Source of the DNA: Campylobacterales bacterium
Lineage (GTDB): Bacteria > Campylobacterota > Campylobacteria > Campylobacterales > Sulfurimonadaceae
NCBI GenBank assembly: GCA_026390115.1
Contig: JAPLGO010000024.1
Location: 1 to 64,000, forward strand
Direction: 5' to 3'
Length of the DNA: 64,000 bases
The notes under the pieces were generated by a model. It was not told where the DNA came from, searched no databases, and saw only the letters and a program-made list of their open reading frames with translations. Below are positions 40,313 to 50,921 of this stretch, one piece after another. Each line of letters begins with the position of its first letter. Position 1 is the first letter of the stretch. The position numbers and the translations under genes are program-made.

Positions 40313-42070
40313 ATGGAAAATAAATTACCCAAAACATGGTTAAATAATTTAGAAGTTTTAGACATAGCCTTTCAACCCATCATCAATATTCATACCGGTA
40401 AAACTTATGCAGTAGAATCACTCCTTAGAAACTACCAAGAGATTGGTTTTGATTCTATTTTTGTCCTCTTCGACCAAATCTATAAAGAGAATCTCCTCTA
40501 CTCTTTTGATATTGCTCTGCGTGAGAAGGCGATACAGAAATTTATAAAAATTGATGACTTCAAAAATATAAAACTCTTCTACAACCTTGATAATCGCTTA
40601 TTTGAGATGCCTGATTTTACAAGCGGCAACACAGCTGCCCTACTCAAAAAATATGGTATAAAAAAGGATGATATCTGTTTTGAGATTTCCGAGAGACATG
40701 AGATTTCGAGTGATTGTAAAATGGATCAGGTTCTTATGCACTACAGAGATGAAAATTTTTGTATAGCCATTGATGACTTTGGGGTCGGCTATTCCGGTTA
40801 CAAACTTCTCTATGAGAGCACTCCGGATGTTATAAAAATTGATAGATTCTTTTTAACAGATATTGAAAAAGATATAAAGAAAAAAATAATGGTGAGCAAT
40901 ATAACGCATCTCGCTATTCAGCTGGGAATAAAAGTTATCGCGGAAGGTGTTGAAACAAAAGCAGAGCTTATGACTTGTAAAGAGATAGGATGCCATCTGG
41001 CTCAGGGTTACCTTGTGCAAAAACCAACGCAAAACACAAACGAAATTAAACAAAAATATAATGCTATTACTGATTTACTCAAGCACGAAAAAAGAGCGGA
41101 TGCCGAGTATAAAATAGATAGTTACCTAGATAAAATAAAACCTCTCTTCGTTCAATCCAAAATGACTCAAGTCATAGAGTACTTCAAAAAGTATCCCAAC
41201 ACCTCTATCATACCGATTGTAAATGCCAGTGATGAGCCGATTGGAATATTGCAAGAGAACATCATAAAAGAATCACTCTACTCTCAATACGGCAAATCAC
41301 TTCTTCTCAATGACGGTACAAAAAAATCAAAACTCAAAAATCTAATCAGCAATTGCGGTATAGCGGATATCAACAGCGATATAGCAACAATCATAGAGCT
41401 GTTCTCCAACAATCCAGACTCCAAAGGGATTATTTTAACAAACAACTCAAAATATTATGGCTATCTCTCTGCAAGAGCCATTATTACTATTATGAATGAA
41501 GAAAACATTCTCTTTGCGAGAGAACAGAACCCCCTCACAAAACTTCCAGGAAATACGATAATTGAAAAATATATTTCAACTGTTTCTACAAATAAAAATT
41601 CTTACATGTTATGCTATTTTGATTTGGACAACTTCAAGGCATATAATGATATTTACGGCTTTAGAAACGGAGACAGAGTTATACTTTTATTTGCAGATAT
41701 TATCAAAAAGCATCTACCCTCTGAGTTTTGCAAAGCTCATATCGGCGGCGATGACTTTTTTGTAGCTATAAAATATAACAACGATGATGAGCATTCCTAC
41801 AGCAACAAAATTATAAAAATTATCAAAAAGTTCACACAGGATGCAAAAGATTTTTACTCTCAAGAGGACAAAAAAAGAGGGTATATAATCGCAAAAGACC
41901 GAGAAGAAAAGATAAAAGAGTTCCCACTGTTAACCGTGAGTGCTTCAATTGTGATAGTTACAAAAACAACAAATGACAGGTCCTCAAAAAATATAAACTC
42001 TGTTTTATCTTTACAAAAAAAAGTTGCCAAACATGAAGACAGCCACATCTCCATAAGCAGTCTCTTATGA
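40313..42070 (+). CDS. EAL-CBS-GGDEF c-di-GMP signalling protein
   Basis: EAL: ESLLR, FEISER, IDDFGVGYSGYKLL, VIKIDRFF, VIAEGVET, AQGYLVQKP. Degenerate GGDDF in C-terminal GGDEF domain. Confidence 0.92.
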   Translation: MENKLPKTWLNNLEVLDIAFQPIINIHTGKTYAVESLLRNYQEIGFDSIFVLFDQIYKENLLYSFDIALREKAIQKFIKIDDFKNIKLFYNLDNRLFEMPDFTSGNTAALLKKYGIKKDDICFEISERHEISSDCKMDQVLMHYRDENFCIAIDDFGVGYSGYKLLYESTPDVIKIDRFFLTDIEKDIKKKIMVSNITHLAIQLGIKVIAEGVETKAELMTCKEIGCHLAQGYLVQKPTQNTNEIKQKYNAITDLLKHEKRADAEYKIDSYLDKIKPLFVQSKMTQVIEYFKKYPNTSIIPIVNASDEPIGILQENIIKESLYSQYGKSLLLNDGTKKSKLKNLISNCGIADINSDIATIIELFSNNPDSKGIILTNNSKYYGYLSARAIITIMNEENILFAREQNPLTKLPGNTIIEKYISTVSTNKNSYMLCYFDLDNFKAYNDIYGFRNGDRVILLFADIIKKHLPSEFCKAHIGGDDFFVAIKYNNDDEHSYSNKIIKIIKKFTQDAKDFYSQEDKKRGYIIAKDREEKIKEFPLLTVSASIVIVTKTTNDRSSKNINSVLSLQKKVAKHEDSHISISSLL

Positions 42071-42429
42071 GAAAAAAACAAAAAATCGTCAATCTTTTTC
42101 ATGATAAAGATGTCTATCAAATAAGATATGTGATTTCTATTACAACAGAGGAAGATATAAACCTATTTTGGGATTTTATCAGTGCATCGAATAACCCGAC
42201 ACATGAGCTGATTCATGCATTTATAACCAAATTTCATAACTTTGCCTTATCCTTTATCATAAATAATAAAGCGATGTTTTTTGAAATTATTTTAGAAGAG
42301 AGCGACGATTTTTTTTACTTTACTCTGTGGAATCAAAAAGTAGCTCTCGCATTTAAATCTTGCATGTACAAAGCACCCTTTGAATTTTTATATGACAAAA
42401 AAAAATCAGTGTCAAACTCAATAAGTTAA
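42067..42429 (+). CDS. Hypothetical protein translationally coupled to the EAL-GGDEF gene
   Basis: ATGA overlap with the upstream stop; 120 aa; no family recognised. Confidence 0.6.
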   Translation: MRKKQKIVNLFHDKDVYQIRYVISITTEEDINLFWDFISASNNPTHELIHAFITKFHNFALSFIINNKAMFFEIILEESDDFFYFTLWNQKVALAFKSCMYKAPFEFLYDKKKSVSNSIS

Positions 42430-42434
42430 AGTGT

Positions 42435-42974
42435 TTGGAAGATAGAAAAAAAATAAAACTCAAACATGAAAAAAGAGAGCAGTCACTTATAAATTCAGTA
42501 ATAAACCCAGAAGAAAATAAGTGGATAGAAGCTTATACATTTTTAAATAATGAAGACCTAGAATATCTATTGAAATTAAGTGAAGATATGCAAGAGTTGG
42601 CTTTTCAAATAAACAAAATTGGTTTTAATAAAAATATATTTATATCATTGAGATCTATCTTTTCTCTTTTTTGTCTAACTCTCAGCTACTATAAAAAAAT
42701 CTCTCCAATCGCAATTACAATATCTAACTTTTCTAATCTTATTAATGGAAACGAAGATAGATTTATAAAGCTGACTAAATTAGAACTGATGCTTATCGAC
42801 GGTTTTATAGAGAATATAGACACTTGGCTACAGACACTCTTTATAAAAGGAGGTGCAAATCTTTACTTCATGGATAACTCTTTAAAAGCTGATTTTGAGA
42901 CGATTCAAGAGATGATTCTTCCCCAAAAAAACGCATCTGAAGAAATCTCTTTAGATGATGTTTTTGATTTTTAA
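42435..42974 (+). CDS. Hypothetical helical protein, TTG start
   Basis: 179 aa, starts 5 nt after the preceding stop; no family recognised. Confidence 0.6.
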   Translation: MEDRKKIKLKHEKREQSLINSVINPEENKWIEAYTFLNNEDLEYLLKLSEDMQELAFQINKIGFNKNIFISLRSIFSLFCLTLSYYKKISPIAITISNFSNLINGNEDRFIKLTKLELMLIDGFIENIDTWLQTLFIKGGANLYFMDNSLKADFETIQEMILPQKNASEEISLDDVFDF

Positions 42975-43028
42975 AAGCCTTTTTGATAAGACTTTAACTC
43001 TTTAAATGCTAAAATCTTTTACTTAAAA

Positions 43029-44795
43029 ATGGAGTGGCATGTGAAAGAGAGTTCAGAGGTTTTAGCCAGAAAATATAGACCGTCAAACTTTGATGAGCTT
43101 ATAGGTCAAGAGACAATTTCTCAGACTCTCTCACTTGCACTCGACTCAAACCGCCTCTCTCATGCCTACCTTTTCTCAGGTCTCAGAGGAAGCGGCAAAA
43201 CATCAACCGCCCGTATTTTTGCAAAAGCTCTTATTTGCGAAAGGGGCATAACCCACAAGCCATGCGGAATTTGCCAAAACTGCACCCTCGCTCTGGAGGG
43301 TCGCCACATGGATATAGTGGAGATGGACGCCGCTTCAAACCGCGGAATAGACGACATCCGCGACCTTGTTGAGCAAACAAAGTACAAACCCTCCACCGCA
43401 AGATTTAAAATCTTCATAATCGATGAAGTCCACATGCTGACTCCTCAGGCCTTCAATGCACTTTTAAAGACGCTTGAAGAGCCGCCTGCCTATGTAAAGT
43501 TTATACTTGCAACAACTGACCCGCTGAAAATTCCAGCAACCATTTTGAGCCGTTCTCAGCACTTCAGATTTAAAAGCATAGCAACAAACAAGATAGCAGA
43601 CCATTTGGCATACATTCTTAATCGTGAAAAAATTGAGTATGAGAGTGATGCACTTGAAATACTCGCCAGAAGCGGCAACGGAAGTTTAAGAGACACTCTC
43701 ACTCTCCTCGACCAAGCCATCATCTACTCCAAAAATCATGTCGATGTCAAAACCGTAACCGACATGCTGGGTCTTGTTGACCCAAAATTTTTAACAGATC
43801 TCTTTGGTGCAGTTTTTGCAAAAGATTATGGACAGTTGGTTGAATATACCAAAATTTTAGAAGATTATGAAGCAGAGATGGTTGTGGATGAACTTATCGC
43901 CTACCTCAAAGAGCGAATGTATAACCATGACGCGCTCTTTTCAACACTGGTTTTAGATAGATTTTTCAGAATACTAAGTGACTCAAAATATCTCTTCAGC
44001 ATCAACGCAAACGGCTCTTTTGTCCTCTCCCTCATATTTTTCAAAATGGTTGAAGCACTTCGCATAAAAGAGATTGACCAGATGATTGAGTCTCTTCAGA
44101 AAGAGATTCAAAGACCGACGATAGAAGCTCCACATGCAGCAGTTGCGCACCCAAATCCGACAGAAGAGATACGAGTCCAACCGACCGTACAGGCTAAAGA
44201 AGAAATAGAAATCAGAATTGAAAAAGAGCCAAAAGCAACTTCATATTCCATTATCAATCCACATGTAAAAAGCTTTGAAGAATTGATAAATAGAATAGGA
44301 GACAGAAACCATAAACTCGGCGAATGTTTTACCAAAAGCGTAACATTTGTATCTTATGAGGACGGTATTTTGTCATGGGAGAGTTGTGCGAACGAGGAGT
44401 GCAAACAGGCACTCAAACATGGCTATACGGTTATCAGACAACTTGTTCGAGAGATATTTGGATTTGAAACCCAGATAAAAGGTTTGCCTTGTTCCAAAAT
44501 GATGGAAGAGGAAAAAAAAAATGATTTGATTTCAGAAAATGCTCCTCAAACGGTCGAGCCGACTGCAATACATCAACAACATATTATAGAACAGCCAGCA
44601 ATGCCGCTTGACCAAAGCAGTTCTATGATTGAAGATGCCGAAGTTAGCGGAAGTGATAGTTGCGTCAGCAGCTGTTCGCAAAGCGATGAATCCGCCAAAG
44701 AGATAAACGGAGTTGACATAAGAGAAGAGCCGATGGTTCAAAAAGCGATTGAACTTTTTGAAGCAAAAAAAGTAACAATTCAGTCTAAAATTTAA
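43029..44795 (+). CDS. dnaX: DNA polymerase III subunits gamma/tau
   Basis: ARKYRPSNFDELIGQETISQTL, YLFSGLRGSGKTSTARIFAKAL, Zn-binding Cys cluster, IDEVHMLTPQAFNALLKTLEEPP. GTG 43041 is an alternative start. Confidence 0.96.
   Translation: MEWHVKESSEVLARKYRPSNFDELIGQETISQTLSLALDSNRLSHAYLFSGLRGSGKTSTARIFAKALICERGITHKPCGICQNCTLALEGRHMDIVEMDAASNRGIDDIRDLVEQTKYKPSTARFKIFIIDEVHMLTPQAFNALLKTLEEPPAYVKFILATTDPLKIPATILSRSQHFRFKSIATNKIADHLAYILNREKIEYESDALEILARSGNGSLRDTLTLLDQAIIYSKNHVDVKTVTDMLGLVDPKFLTDLFGAVFAKDYGQLVEYTKILEDYEAEMVVDELIAYLKERMYNHDALFSTLVLDRFFRILSDSKYLFSINANGSFVLSLIFFKMVEALRIKEIDQMIESLQKEIQRPTIEAPHAAVAHPNPTEEIRVQPTVQAKEEIEIRIEKEPKATSYSIINPHVKSFEELINRIGDRNHKLGECFTKSVTFVSYEDGILSWESCANEECKQALKHGYTVIRQLVREIFGFETQIKGLPCSKMMEEEKKNDLISENAPQTVEPTAIHQQHIIEQPAMPLDQSSSMIEDAEVSGSDSCVSSCSQSDESAKEINGVDIREEPMVQKAIELFEAKKVTIQSKI
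44512..44521 (+). promoter_or_regulatory. dnaX: Candidate frameshift / transcriptional slippage site in dnaX
   Basis: GA-A AAA AAA AAT GAT TTG: a run of 10 A. Adding one A gives ...AAA TGA; removing one gives ...ATG ATT TGA. Confidence 0.6.
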
Positions 44796-44803
44796 CTGTC
44801 ATT

Positions 44804-45022
44804 TTACAGCTCTGCAAAAAAAAGTTCACGAGCACATAACCTCTCTTTTTGGCAAAACAACAGAATATTCTCATACGGCATAGAGTTTCTCCTCTTGAGA
44901 GTTGCAAAATTTGCCTGAGAAATATCTAACGCATCTGCCACATCTTTATCCAATATTTTTTTCTTTGCATCACGCGACAGGTAACACTTCAACTCTTCTA
45001 TAACGCTATAAAAATCTCTCAT
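44804..45022 (-). CDS. Small helix-turn-helix (CI-repressor-like) protein
   Basis: KILDKDVADALDISQANFATLKRRNSMPYENILLFCQKERL HTH pattern. Confidence 0.7.
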   Translation of the reverse strand: MRDFYSVIEELKCYLSRDAKKKILDKDVADALDISQANFATLKRRNSMPYENILLFCQKERLCARELFFAEL

Positions 45023-45188
45023 ATGAACTCTTTACTTTTAATTAGAGAGAAATATATCAGAAAAAATAGAGTTAAAGCAAAAATATTGCACCCTGCCATA
45101 TCCTATGTTTTGCCCCTCCTCAATTGAATCGATTACTATCTATTAAACTTCTTCCGCAAAAAGTCTAACCAAAGAGAATGCCAATATG

Positions 45189-46601
45189 TCAATTTTTTGT
45201 TTCGTTCTCCCAACCTCCGCCGAGAGCCTTACACAACATAACAAAATTTTGGCGTTTTGCCTCTTCATTGAGTACCAACTGATTTTCATTGGCTATTAAT
45301 GATTGTCTTATAACCAACAGAGGTAAATAAGCCGTTTTTCCATTATCGTATTGAGATTTGCTTATTGCTTCTGCTTGAATATATTTTTTTTGCGCACTTT
45401 CTAAGGCACTCCCCTCAACAAGCAGAGTATGCCGCTCTTTGAGAGCATTTTCTACTTCACCAAAAGCTATCAAGAGTGTTTGCTCATACTGCAACTGCGC
45501 CTCTTTTGTTTGTGCTTTAGCTATGTTAACCTCACTCTCTATCCGTCCTGCCGTAAAAATCGGAAGTGTCACCGAGGGAGCAATCTGCCATATTGAAGAA
45601 GGAGATTCTAAAAGTTTTGTAAGTTCCGCACTTTGAAATCCAAGAATGCCCGTGAGTGAAAAAGATGGAAAATAGGCAGCTTTTGCCATGCCTATGGAAG
45701 CATTCGAGGCATGCCACGAAGACTCGGCGGCCAAAATATCAGGACGGCGTTTTAAAAGAGTAGAGGGGATACCTGCAGGTATATCTATCGACGGCAGAGA
45801 CAGATACTTTTTACTCATCACAAACTCTTTTGGAAATTCTCCGGTAAGAATCGAGAGTGAGTTTTCCAATGCCGATATTTTTGCCTCAATCGGAGAAATC
45901 TTACTACTCGATTCATCTACGGATGCTTCCGCTTGCAAAACATCCCCGTAAGAACCAACGCCTTGATTCCATTTTGCTTGAGAAATTGAAGCAATCTGCT
46001 CTGCAAGCACTCTGTTTTTATATGCATTTTCGAGCAATACATGTTGACTCAATAAACTATTGTATGTAGAAACAACATTTGCCGTTATCGAAGATTGTAT
46101 CAACTTGTGTGCATAATCACTCGCCAAGAGTGCAGCTTTTGCCGACTCCTCCGCTCTGGCATATTTTCCCCAAAAATCTATTTCATATTGGCTCATTGCT
46201 AAATTCAGACCATAGGTCGTTGTATGGTCGTTAAAGCTTGAAAAGTGATTCGCAGTGGTATTGGACAACTGTTGCGTTGAAGCCGAAGCCCCTGCATTTA
46301 GTTGTGGAAAGAAACTTGACTTTGCAAGACCTAGTTTTGCCATGAAACTCTCATTTTTTGCAGCAGCGATAGCAATCTCTTTGTTTTGTTTGAGTGCCTT
46401 CTCCACCAAAGCGTTAAGGGCAGAATCATTCAATTTTTCCCACCATCGGTTTAGAACCTCAGTGGAACTATTTTGCTCTACTGTTTTCCACTTATCCGAG
46501 AGTTCTGGGCTGGGTGAAACAAAATCGGGTCCAACTCTTGTACAACCGCTTACAATAAAAAGAGCTGTTGTCAAAAAAAGTGTATGAAACACTGCTTTCA
46601 C
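45189..46601 (-). CDS. RND efflux outer membrane factor lipoprotein (NodT/OprM family)
   Basis: Lipobox FIVSGCTRVGPDF; PAGIPSTLLKRRPDILAAESSWHASNASIGMAKAAYFPSFSLTG. Confidence 0.93.
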   Translation of the reverse strand: MKAVFHTLFLTTALFIVSGCTRVGPDFVSPSPELSDKWKTVEQNSSTEVLNRWWEKLNDSALNALVEKALKQNKEIAIAAAKNESFMAKLGLAKSSFFPQLNAGASASTQQLSNTTANHFSSFNDHTTTYGLNLAMSQYEIDFWGKYARAEESAKAALLASDYAHKLIQSSITANVVSTYNSLLSQHVLLENAYKNRVLAEQIASISQAKWNQGVGSYGDVLQAEASVDESSSKISPIEAKISALENSLSILTGEFPKEFVMSKKYLSLPSIDIPAGIPSTLLKRRPDILAAESSWHASNASIGMAKAAYFPSFSLTGILGFQSAELTKLLESPSSIWQIAPSVTLPIFTAGRIESEVNIAKAQTKEAQLQYEQTLLIAFGEVENALKERHTLLVEGSALESAQKKYIQAEAISKSQYDNGKTAYLPLLVIRQSLIANENQLVLNEEAKRQNFVMLCKALGGGWENETKN

Positions 46602-49600
46602 TGCTTCTCCTTTGCTTTTTTGTTCTGTATTTTCTCTCGCAATGTAGAAATTTGATAATAGAGATAGGGTATAAAATAGCGTTCAATAAATGTAGCAGCA
46701 ATCATTCCCCCGAGAATGCCTATTCCGACTGAGTGGCGGCTTTGAGCTCCTGCCCCTGTGCTGAGGGCGAGAGGCAAGACGCCAAAAACAAAAGCCAAAG
46801 AAGTCATCATCATGGGGCGATATCGCAACCTTGCTGCAGAGATTGTCGCATCATAGATACTTTTGCCCTCTTTACGCTCCTCCTCTGCAAATTGAATAAC
46901 CAATATTGCATTTTTTGCCGCTAATGCCACAAGAGTGAGCAATCCGATTTGAAAATAAACATCGTTATTTTGCCCCGTAATCCATAGGGCAAGGTAAGCT
47001 CCCATCATTCCAAATGGAATAGAGAGCATAACAGCCAAAGGCAGTATCCATGCCTCATATTGCGCTGCAAGAATCAAAAATACAACTATAAGCGCAAAAA
47101 GAAGAATATTCTGCGCACGGTTTTGAACTTGTATCTGCTGATATGCGACACCGTCCCAACTCGTCACAATTTCAGGAGGAAGGAATTCATTTGCCAACTT
47201 ATCTAGGGTTTCTATCGCTTCACCGGTGCTGACTCCAGGTTTTAGAGTCGCACTGACGGGAACGGAAAGAATTGTATTAAAGTGTTGAATAGTTACAGGT
47301 GCAGACTCTTGACGAACCGACAACAGAGAGCTAAGCGGAATCATGGCACCCGACGAGGAGCGGACATATCCTCTGCCAATATCCGAGGGAGTACGTCTAA
47401 AAGCTTCATCCGCCTGTACTTTTACCCAATAAGTGTTTCCGTCTTTCACAAACTGATTTATGTTGGATAGACCTATTGTATCTTGTATCGTCGCAAATAA
47501 ATCCTCTAACGAAACCCCGAGTATCTTTGCTCTCTCTCTGTCAATATCCAAAAACAGCACGGGAGATGATGGGCGCATGGAACTGGTTACATTGGCAAAT
47601 TGTGGGAGCTCTCGGGCTTTGTCCATAAATTTTTGAGCGTGCTGCACAAGCAGATTTATATCCCCATCGGGGCTTTGAAGCCACAACTGTACGCCTCCTG
47701 TTTTACTTAATCCACGAATAGGCGGCGGTGGGTATGAATTGAAGCTGGCTTCCATGATTGGCTGAGTCGCTTTTTTAAACTCATTCATAATTGCTTTTAC
47801 GCTCAACTCTTCGCTTTGGCGCTCATCCCAATGTGCAAGCCGTGCAATGATTGTTGCAGAATTTGGCTCCTGCCCTCCTCCCATAAAATTATTCCCGACA
47901 ATCGTGACAATATTTTCAATTCCTTTGATTGACTGAACCGCTTTTTCCGCTTTTTCAACAACTGCCTGTGTACGTTCAATCGTTGCTCCTTCTGGAAGAG
48001 AGAGAACACTGTAAAAATAGCCTTGATCTTCGGTCGGTAAAAATGATTTTTGCAGCGTTGATGAGAGATAGTAGATAACTCCAAAAACGGATATATAGAG
48101 TAAAAAAGTGATAAAACCGCGTCGTATCATCGTAGAGGAGAGGTGCAAATAGCGCTCTGTCATTGAAGCAAATATTTCGTTAAAACGGACAAACGGTGCA
48201 AAAGGCACCTTCTCATGTGGTTGCAAAAGCAGTGCACCCAGAGCAGGAGAGAGGGTAAGTGCAACAAAGCCTGAAAAAACTACTGAAACTGCAATAGTCA
48301 TCGCAAACTGTTTATATAACTCCCCCGTCATTCCGCCGATAAAGGTTGCCGGCACAAATACAGCGCATATAACCAAAACTATCGCAATAATCGGACTCGC
48401 AACCTGAGACATCGCCTTGATGGCTGCATCTTTTGATGAAAGATGTTCATTTTGAATAATCCTCTCCATATTTTCGACAACAACGATTGCGTCGTCCACC
48501 ACAATTCCAATCGCCAATACCATTCCAAAAAGGGTCAATGTATTAATCGAATATCCTAAGAAATACATTCCGATAAATGCCCCCATCAATGATACCGGAA
48601 CAGAAATCAGTGCTATAAGACTAGCTCTAAAACTTTGTAAAAAGAGGTAAATAACCGCGATAACTAAGAGTATTGCCAATACTAGGGTTTTTATTACCTC
48701 TTCGATTGAGATTTTGACAAATTTTGTCGCGTCATGTGCTATCTTAAATTGAATACCAGAGGGAAATGTTTTGGAGAGATGCTCCATCTCTGCAGTGACC
48801 GCTTCAGAAGTTTCAATTGCATTGGCATCCGATTGTGAAAAAATAACTAAAAGAACCGCAGGATTTCCGTTGAAACGACCGTAATATTCATAATTGCTGG
48901 TTCCCAGTTCCACTCGGGCAATATCACTGAGATGCACTATTTTACCGTCCGCTTTTGCACGAACGACAATCTGCTCAAACTCCTCTACGGTCGATAATCT
49001 TCCTTTAGTCGTGAGCATAACCGTCATTTGCTGTGCCTGAATTTGACCTTGACCCAAACGCCCCGGAGAGACCTGAATATTTTGTTCATTAATCGCATTG
49101 TCTACATCGGATGTGCTAATCCCCATGGAAGCCATTTTATCGGGGTTAAGCCAAATACGCATGGCATAGCTGCGCTCTCCGGAAATAGATGCATCGCCTG
49201 CACCGGGAAGTCTTTTAATATTATTGATGACATGAGTCGCTACATAATTACTGATTTCAATATCACTTTTTGAGCCGTCAGGCGAGTACAGGGCGGCAAT
49301 CATCAGAATATCTTGAGTTTTCTTTTTTACATCAACTCCCAGCATTTTTACAACACTCGGAAGTCTCGGCAGTGCGAGGTTGACACGATTTTGGATATCA
49401 GTCAATGCTTTATCTGCATCCGTTCCCACTTCAAAGGTACATGCAATTCCCCCTCCTCCAGACATACCTGCAGCTGAAGAGCTTACATACATGAGGTTCG
49501 CAGCACCTGCAATTTGCGCTTCAATCGGAGCGAGCACCGTATCGGCAATCGTTTTAGCATCGGCTCCCGGATAGCTTATGCTGACACTGACAATCGGAGG

Positions 49601-49720
49601 TGTGACTTTTGGAAATTGCGATATGGGAAGAAGGCGCATCGCGGTAAACCCCAACACAATTATCAAAATGGCTATAACTCCTGCAAAAATGGGGCGATTG
49701 ATAAAATAACGAGAAAACAT
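46598..49720 (-). CDS. RND efflux permease, HAE1/AcrB family
   Basis: 1040 aa; MFSRYFINRPIFAGVIAILI, SYPGADAKTIADTVLAPIE, GIVVDDAIVVVENMERI, duplicated TM halves. Confidence 0.96.
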   Translation of the reverse strand: MFSRYFINRPIFAGVIAILIIVLGFTAMRLLPISQFPKVTPPIVSVSISYPGADAKTIADTVLAPIEAQIAGAANLMYVSSSAAGMSGGGGIACTFEVGTDADKALTDIQNRVNLALPRLPSVVKMLGVDVKKKTQDILMIAALYSPDGSKSDIEISNYVATHVINNIKRLPGAGDASISGERSYAMRIWLNPDKMASMGISTSDVDNAINEQNIQVSPGRLGQGQIQAQQMTVMLTTKGRLSTVEEFEQIVVRAKADGKIVHLSDIARVELGTSNYEYYGRFNGNPAVLLVIFSQSDANAIETSEAVTAEMEHLSKTFPSGIQFKIAHDATKFVKISIEEVIKTLVLAILLVIAVIYLFLQSFRASLIALISVPVSLMGAFIGMYFLGYSINTLTLFGMVLAIGIVVDDAIVVVENMERIIQNEHLSSKDAAIKAMSQVASPIIAIVLVICAVFVPATFIGGMTGELYKQFAMTIAVSVVFSGFVALTLSPALGALLLQPHEKVPFAPFVRFNEIFASMTERYLHLSSTMIRRGFITFLLYISVFGVIYYLSSTLQKSFLPTEDQGYFYSVLSLPEGATIERTQAVVEKAEKAVQSIKGIENIVTIVGNNFMGGGQEPNSATIIARLAHWDERQSEELSVKAIMNEFKKATQPIMEASFNSYPPPPIRGLSKTGGVQLWLQSPDGDINLLVQHAQKFMDKARELPQFANVTSSMRPSSPVLFLDIDRERAKILGVSLEDLFATIQDTIGLSNINQFVKDGNTYWVKVQADEAFRRTPSDIGRGYVRSSSGAMIPLSSLLSVRQESAPVTIQHFNTILSVPVSATLKPGVSTGEAIETLDKLANEFLPPEIVTSWDGVAYQQIQVQNRAQNILLFALIVVFLILAAQYEAWILPLAVMLSIPFGMMGAYLALWITGQNNDVYFQIGLLTLVALAAKNAILVIQFAEEERKEGKSIYDATISAARLRYRPMMMTSLAFVFGVLPLALSTGAGAQSRHSVGIGILGGMIAATFIERYFIPYLYYQISTLREKIQNKKAKEKQ

Positions 49721-50844
49721 TACTTCTCGTTCTTGAAAGAAACTATTTTTACGACTTTGCCTGCATCAACACGCGCATTACCTTCGCACACAATCTTTTC
49801 CCCATCTTTAAGCCCTTCTGAAATCACTATATTGTCAGCAATCCATTCTCCTACCTTAACAGGGCGGAATTGTGCTATTTTATCTTCGTCTACAACATAA
49901 ACAAAAGTTCCTTTTTCCCCCTGCATGAGTGCTTTAGAAGGAATAACTAAAGCATCTTTTTGCACTCCGCGTATCCGTACCTTTACAAACTCGCCCGGCG
50001 TTAAGAGACCTTTAGAATTTGACACTTCAGCTCTAACCATCCGTGTTCCTGTAACGCTATCAACTACGGGGCTAAAAAATGAAATTTTTCCTCTGTTTGG
50101 AAAGAGAGTTCCATCTGAGAGAATCACATCGATCGATAACTCTTTTTCGTTCTGATTTTTGAGTTTTTCCATCATCTCTGATTTAATTGAGAAATCCACA
50201 TAAAGTGGATCCGTTTGGTAGAGTGTCGTCAGTAAGCCATTTTGAGAGGGAACGATATAGCTTCCCTCATATTGCGTCACCTTATCAACCCATCCCGATA
50301 TCGGAGCTGCTATAGTTGTGTAACTCAGATTGAGTTTTGCCCCGTCCAAAGAGACTTTAGCCTGATTCAACGATGATTCCTGCGTTTTGTCAGCTGTTAT
50401 CGCCGCTTCTAAATCTTGTTGCGAAGAAGCTTTTTGCGCATACATGTTTCGAACCCGCTCGAGATTTTGCATCGTATTCTCTTTTTTTGCAACCTCCCCG
50501 CCCAATGCCGCCGCAGCGGACACTACGGCAAGGTTAAAAGGTTTCTGATCCATAGTAAATAGGGTCTGACCGGCTCGAACAAAGCTCCCCTCTCGATAGT
50601 TCTGAGTTTGAAGGAACCCTTCAACACGGGCGCGAATTTGAACAGGATGGCTGGCAACCGTAAGGGCAGTCAATTCTATCGGCAGCTCAACATTTTGTAC
50701 TTTAAGAATCATCAGATTAACTGTAACCGGAGGATGCTCCTCTTTCTTTGAACCTTGATTATCACTACATCCGGACAATATTCCAATCCATACCAAAGCA
50801 ATAAATATCTCTTTTTTACACATCTCTTTCCCCAATAAATACAC
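49720..50844 (-). CDS. RND efflux periplasmic adaptor (MFP)
   Basis: Lipobox-like ILSGCSDN; IRARVEGFLQTQNYREGSFVRAGQTLFTMD; YTTIAAPISGWV. Confidence 0.94.
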   Translation of the reverse strand: MYLLGKEMCKKEIFIALVWIGILSGCSDNQGSKKEEHPPVTVNLMILKVQNVELPIELTALTVASHPVQIRARVEGFLQTQNYREGSFVRAGQTLFTMDQKPFNLAVVSAAAALGGEVAKKENTMQNLERVRNMYAQKASSQQDLEAAITADKTQESSLNQAKVSLDGAKLNLSYTTIAAPISGWVDKVTQYEGSYIVPSQNGLLTTLYQTDPLYVDFSIKSEMMEKLKNQNEKELSIDVILSDGTLFPNRGKISFFSPVVDSVTGTRMVRAEVSNSKGLLTPGEFVKVRIRGVQKDALVIPSKALMQGEKGTFVYVVDEDKIAQFRPVKVGEWIADNIVISEGLKDGEKIVCEGNARVDAGKVVKIVSFKNEK

Positions 50845-50921
50845 AAAAATCTATGACAATACTAAAAAGCAATAATACCCTCTTTTTTTTGATTCCAATT
50901 TAAAACAACCTTTACGGTAAA

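Noticed and set aside
42982-42989. TTTGATAA upstream of dnaX as a sigma28 -10
   Set aside because: Lacks the CCGAT core and a TAAA at the right spacing.
44804-45022. HTH protein as a prophage repressor
   Set aside because: No phage genes nearby; looks like a stand-alone small regulator.
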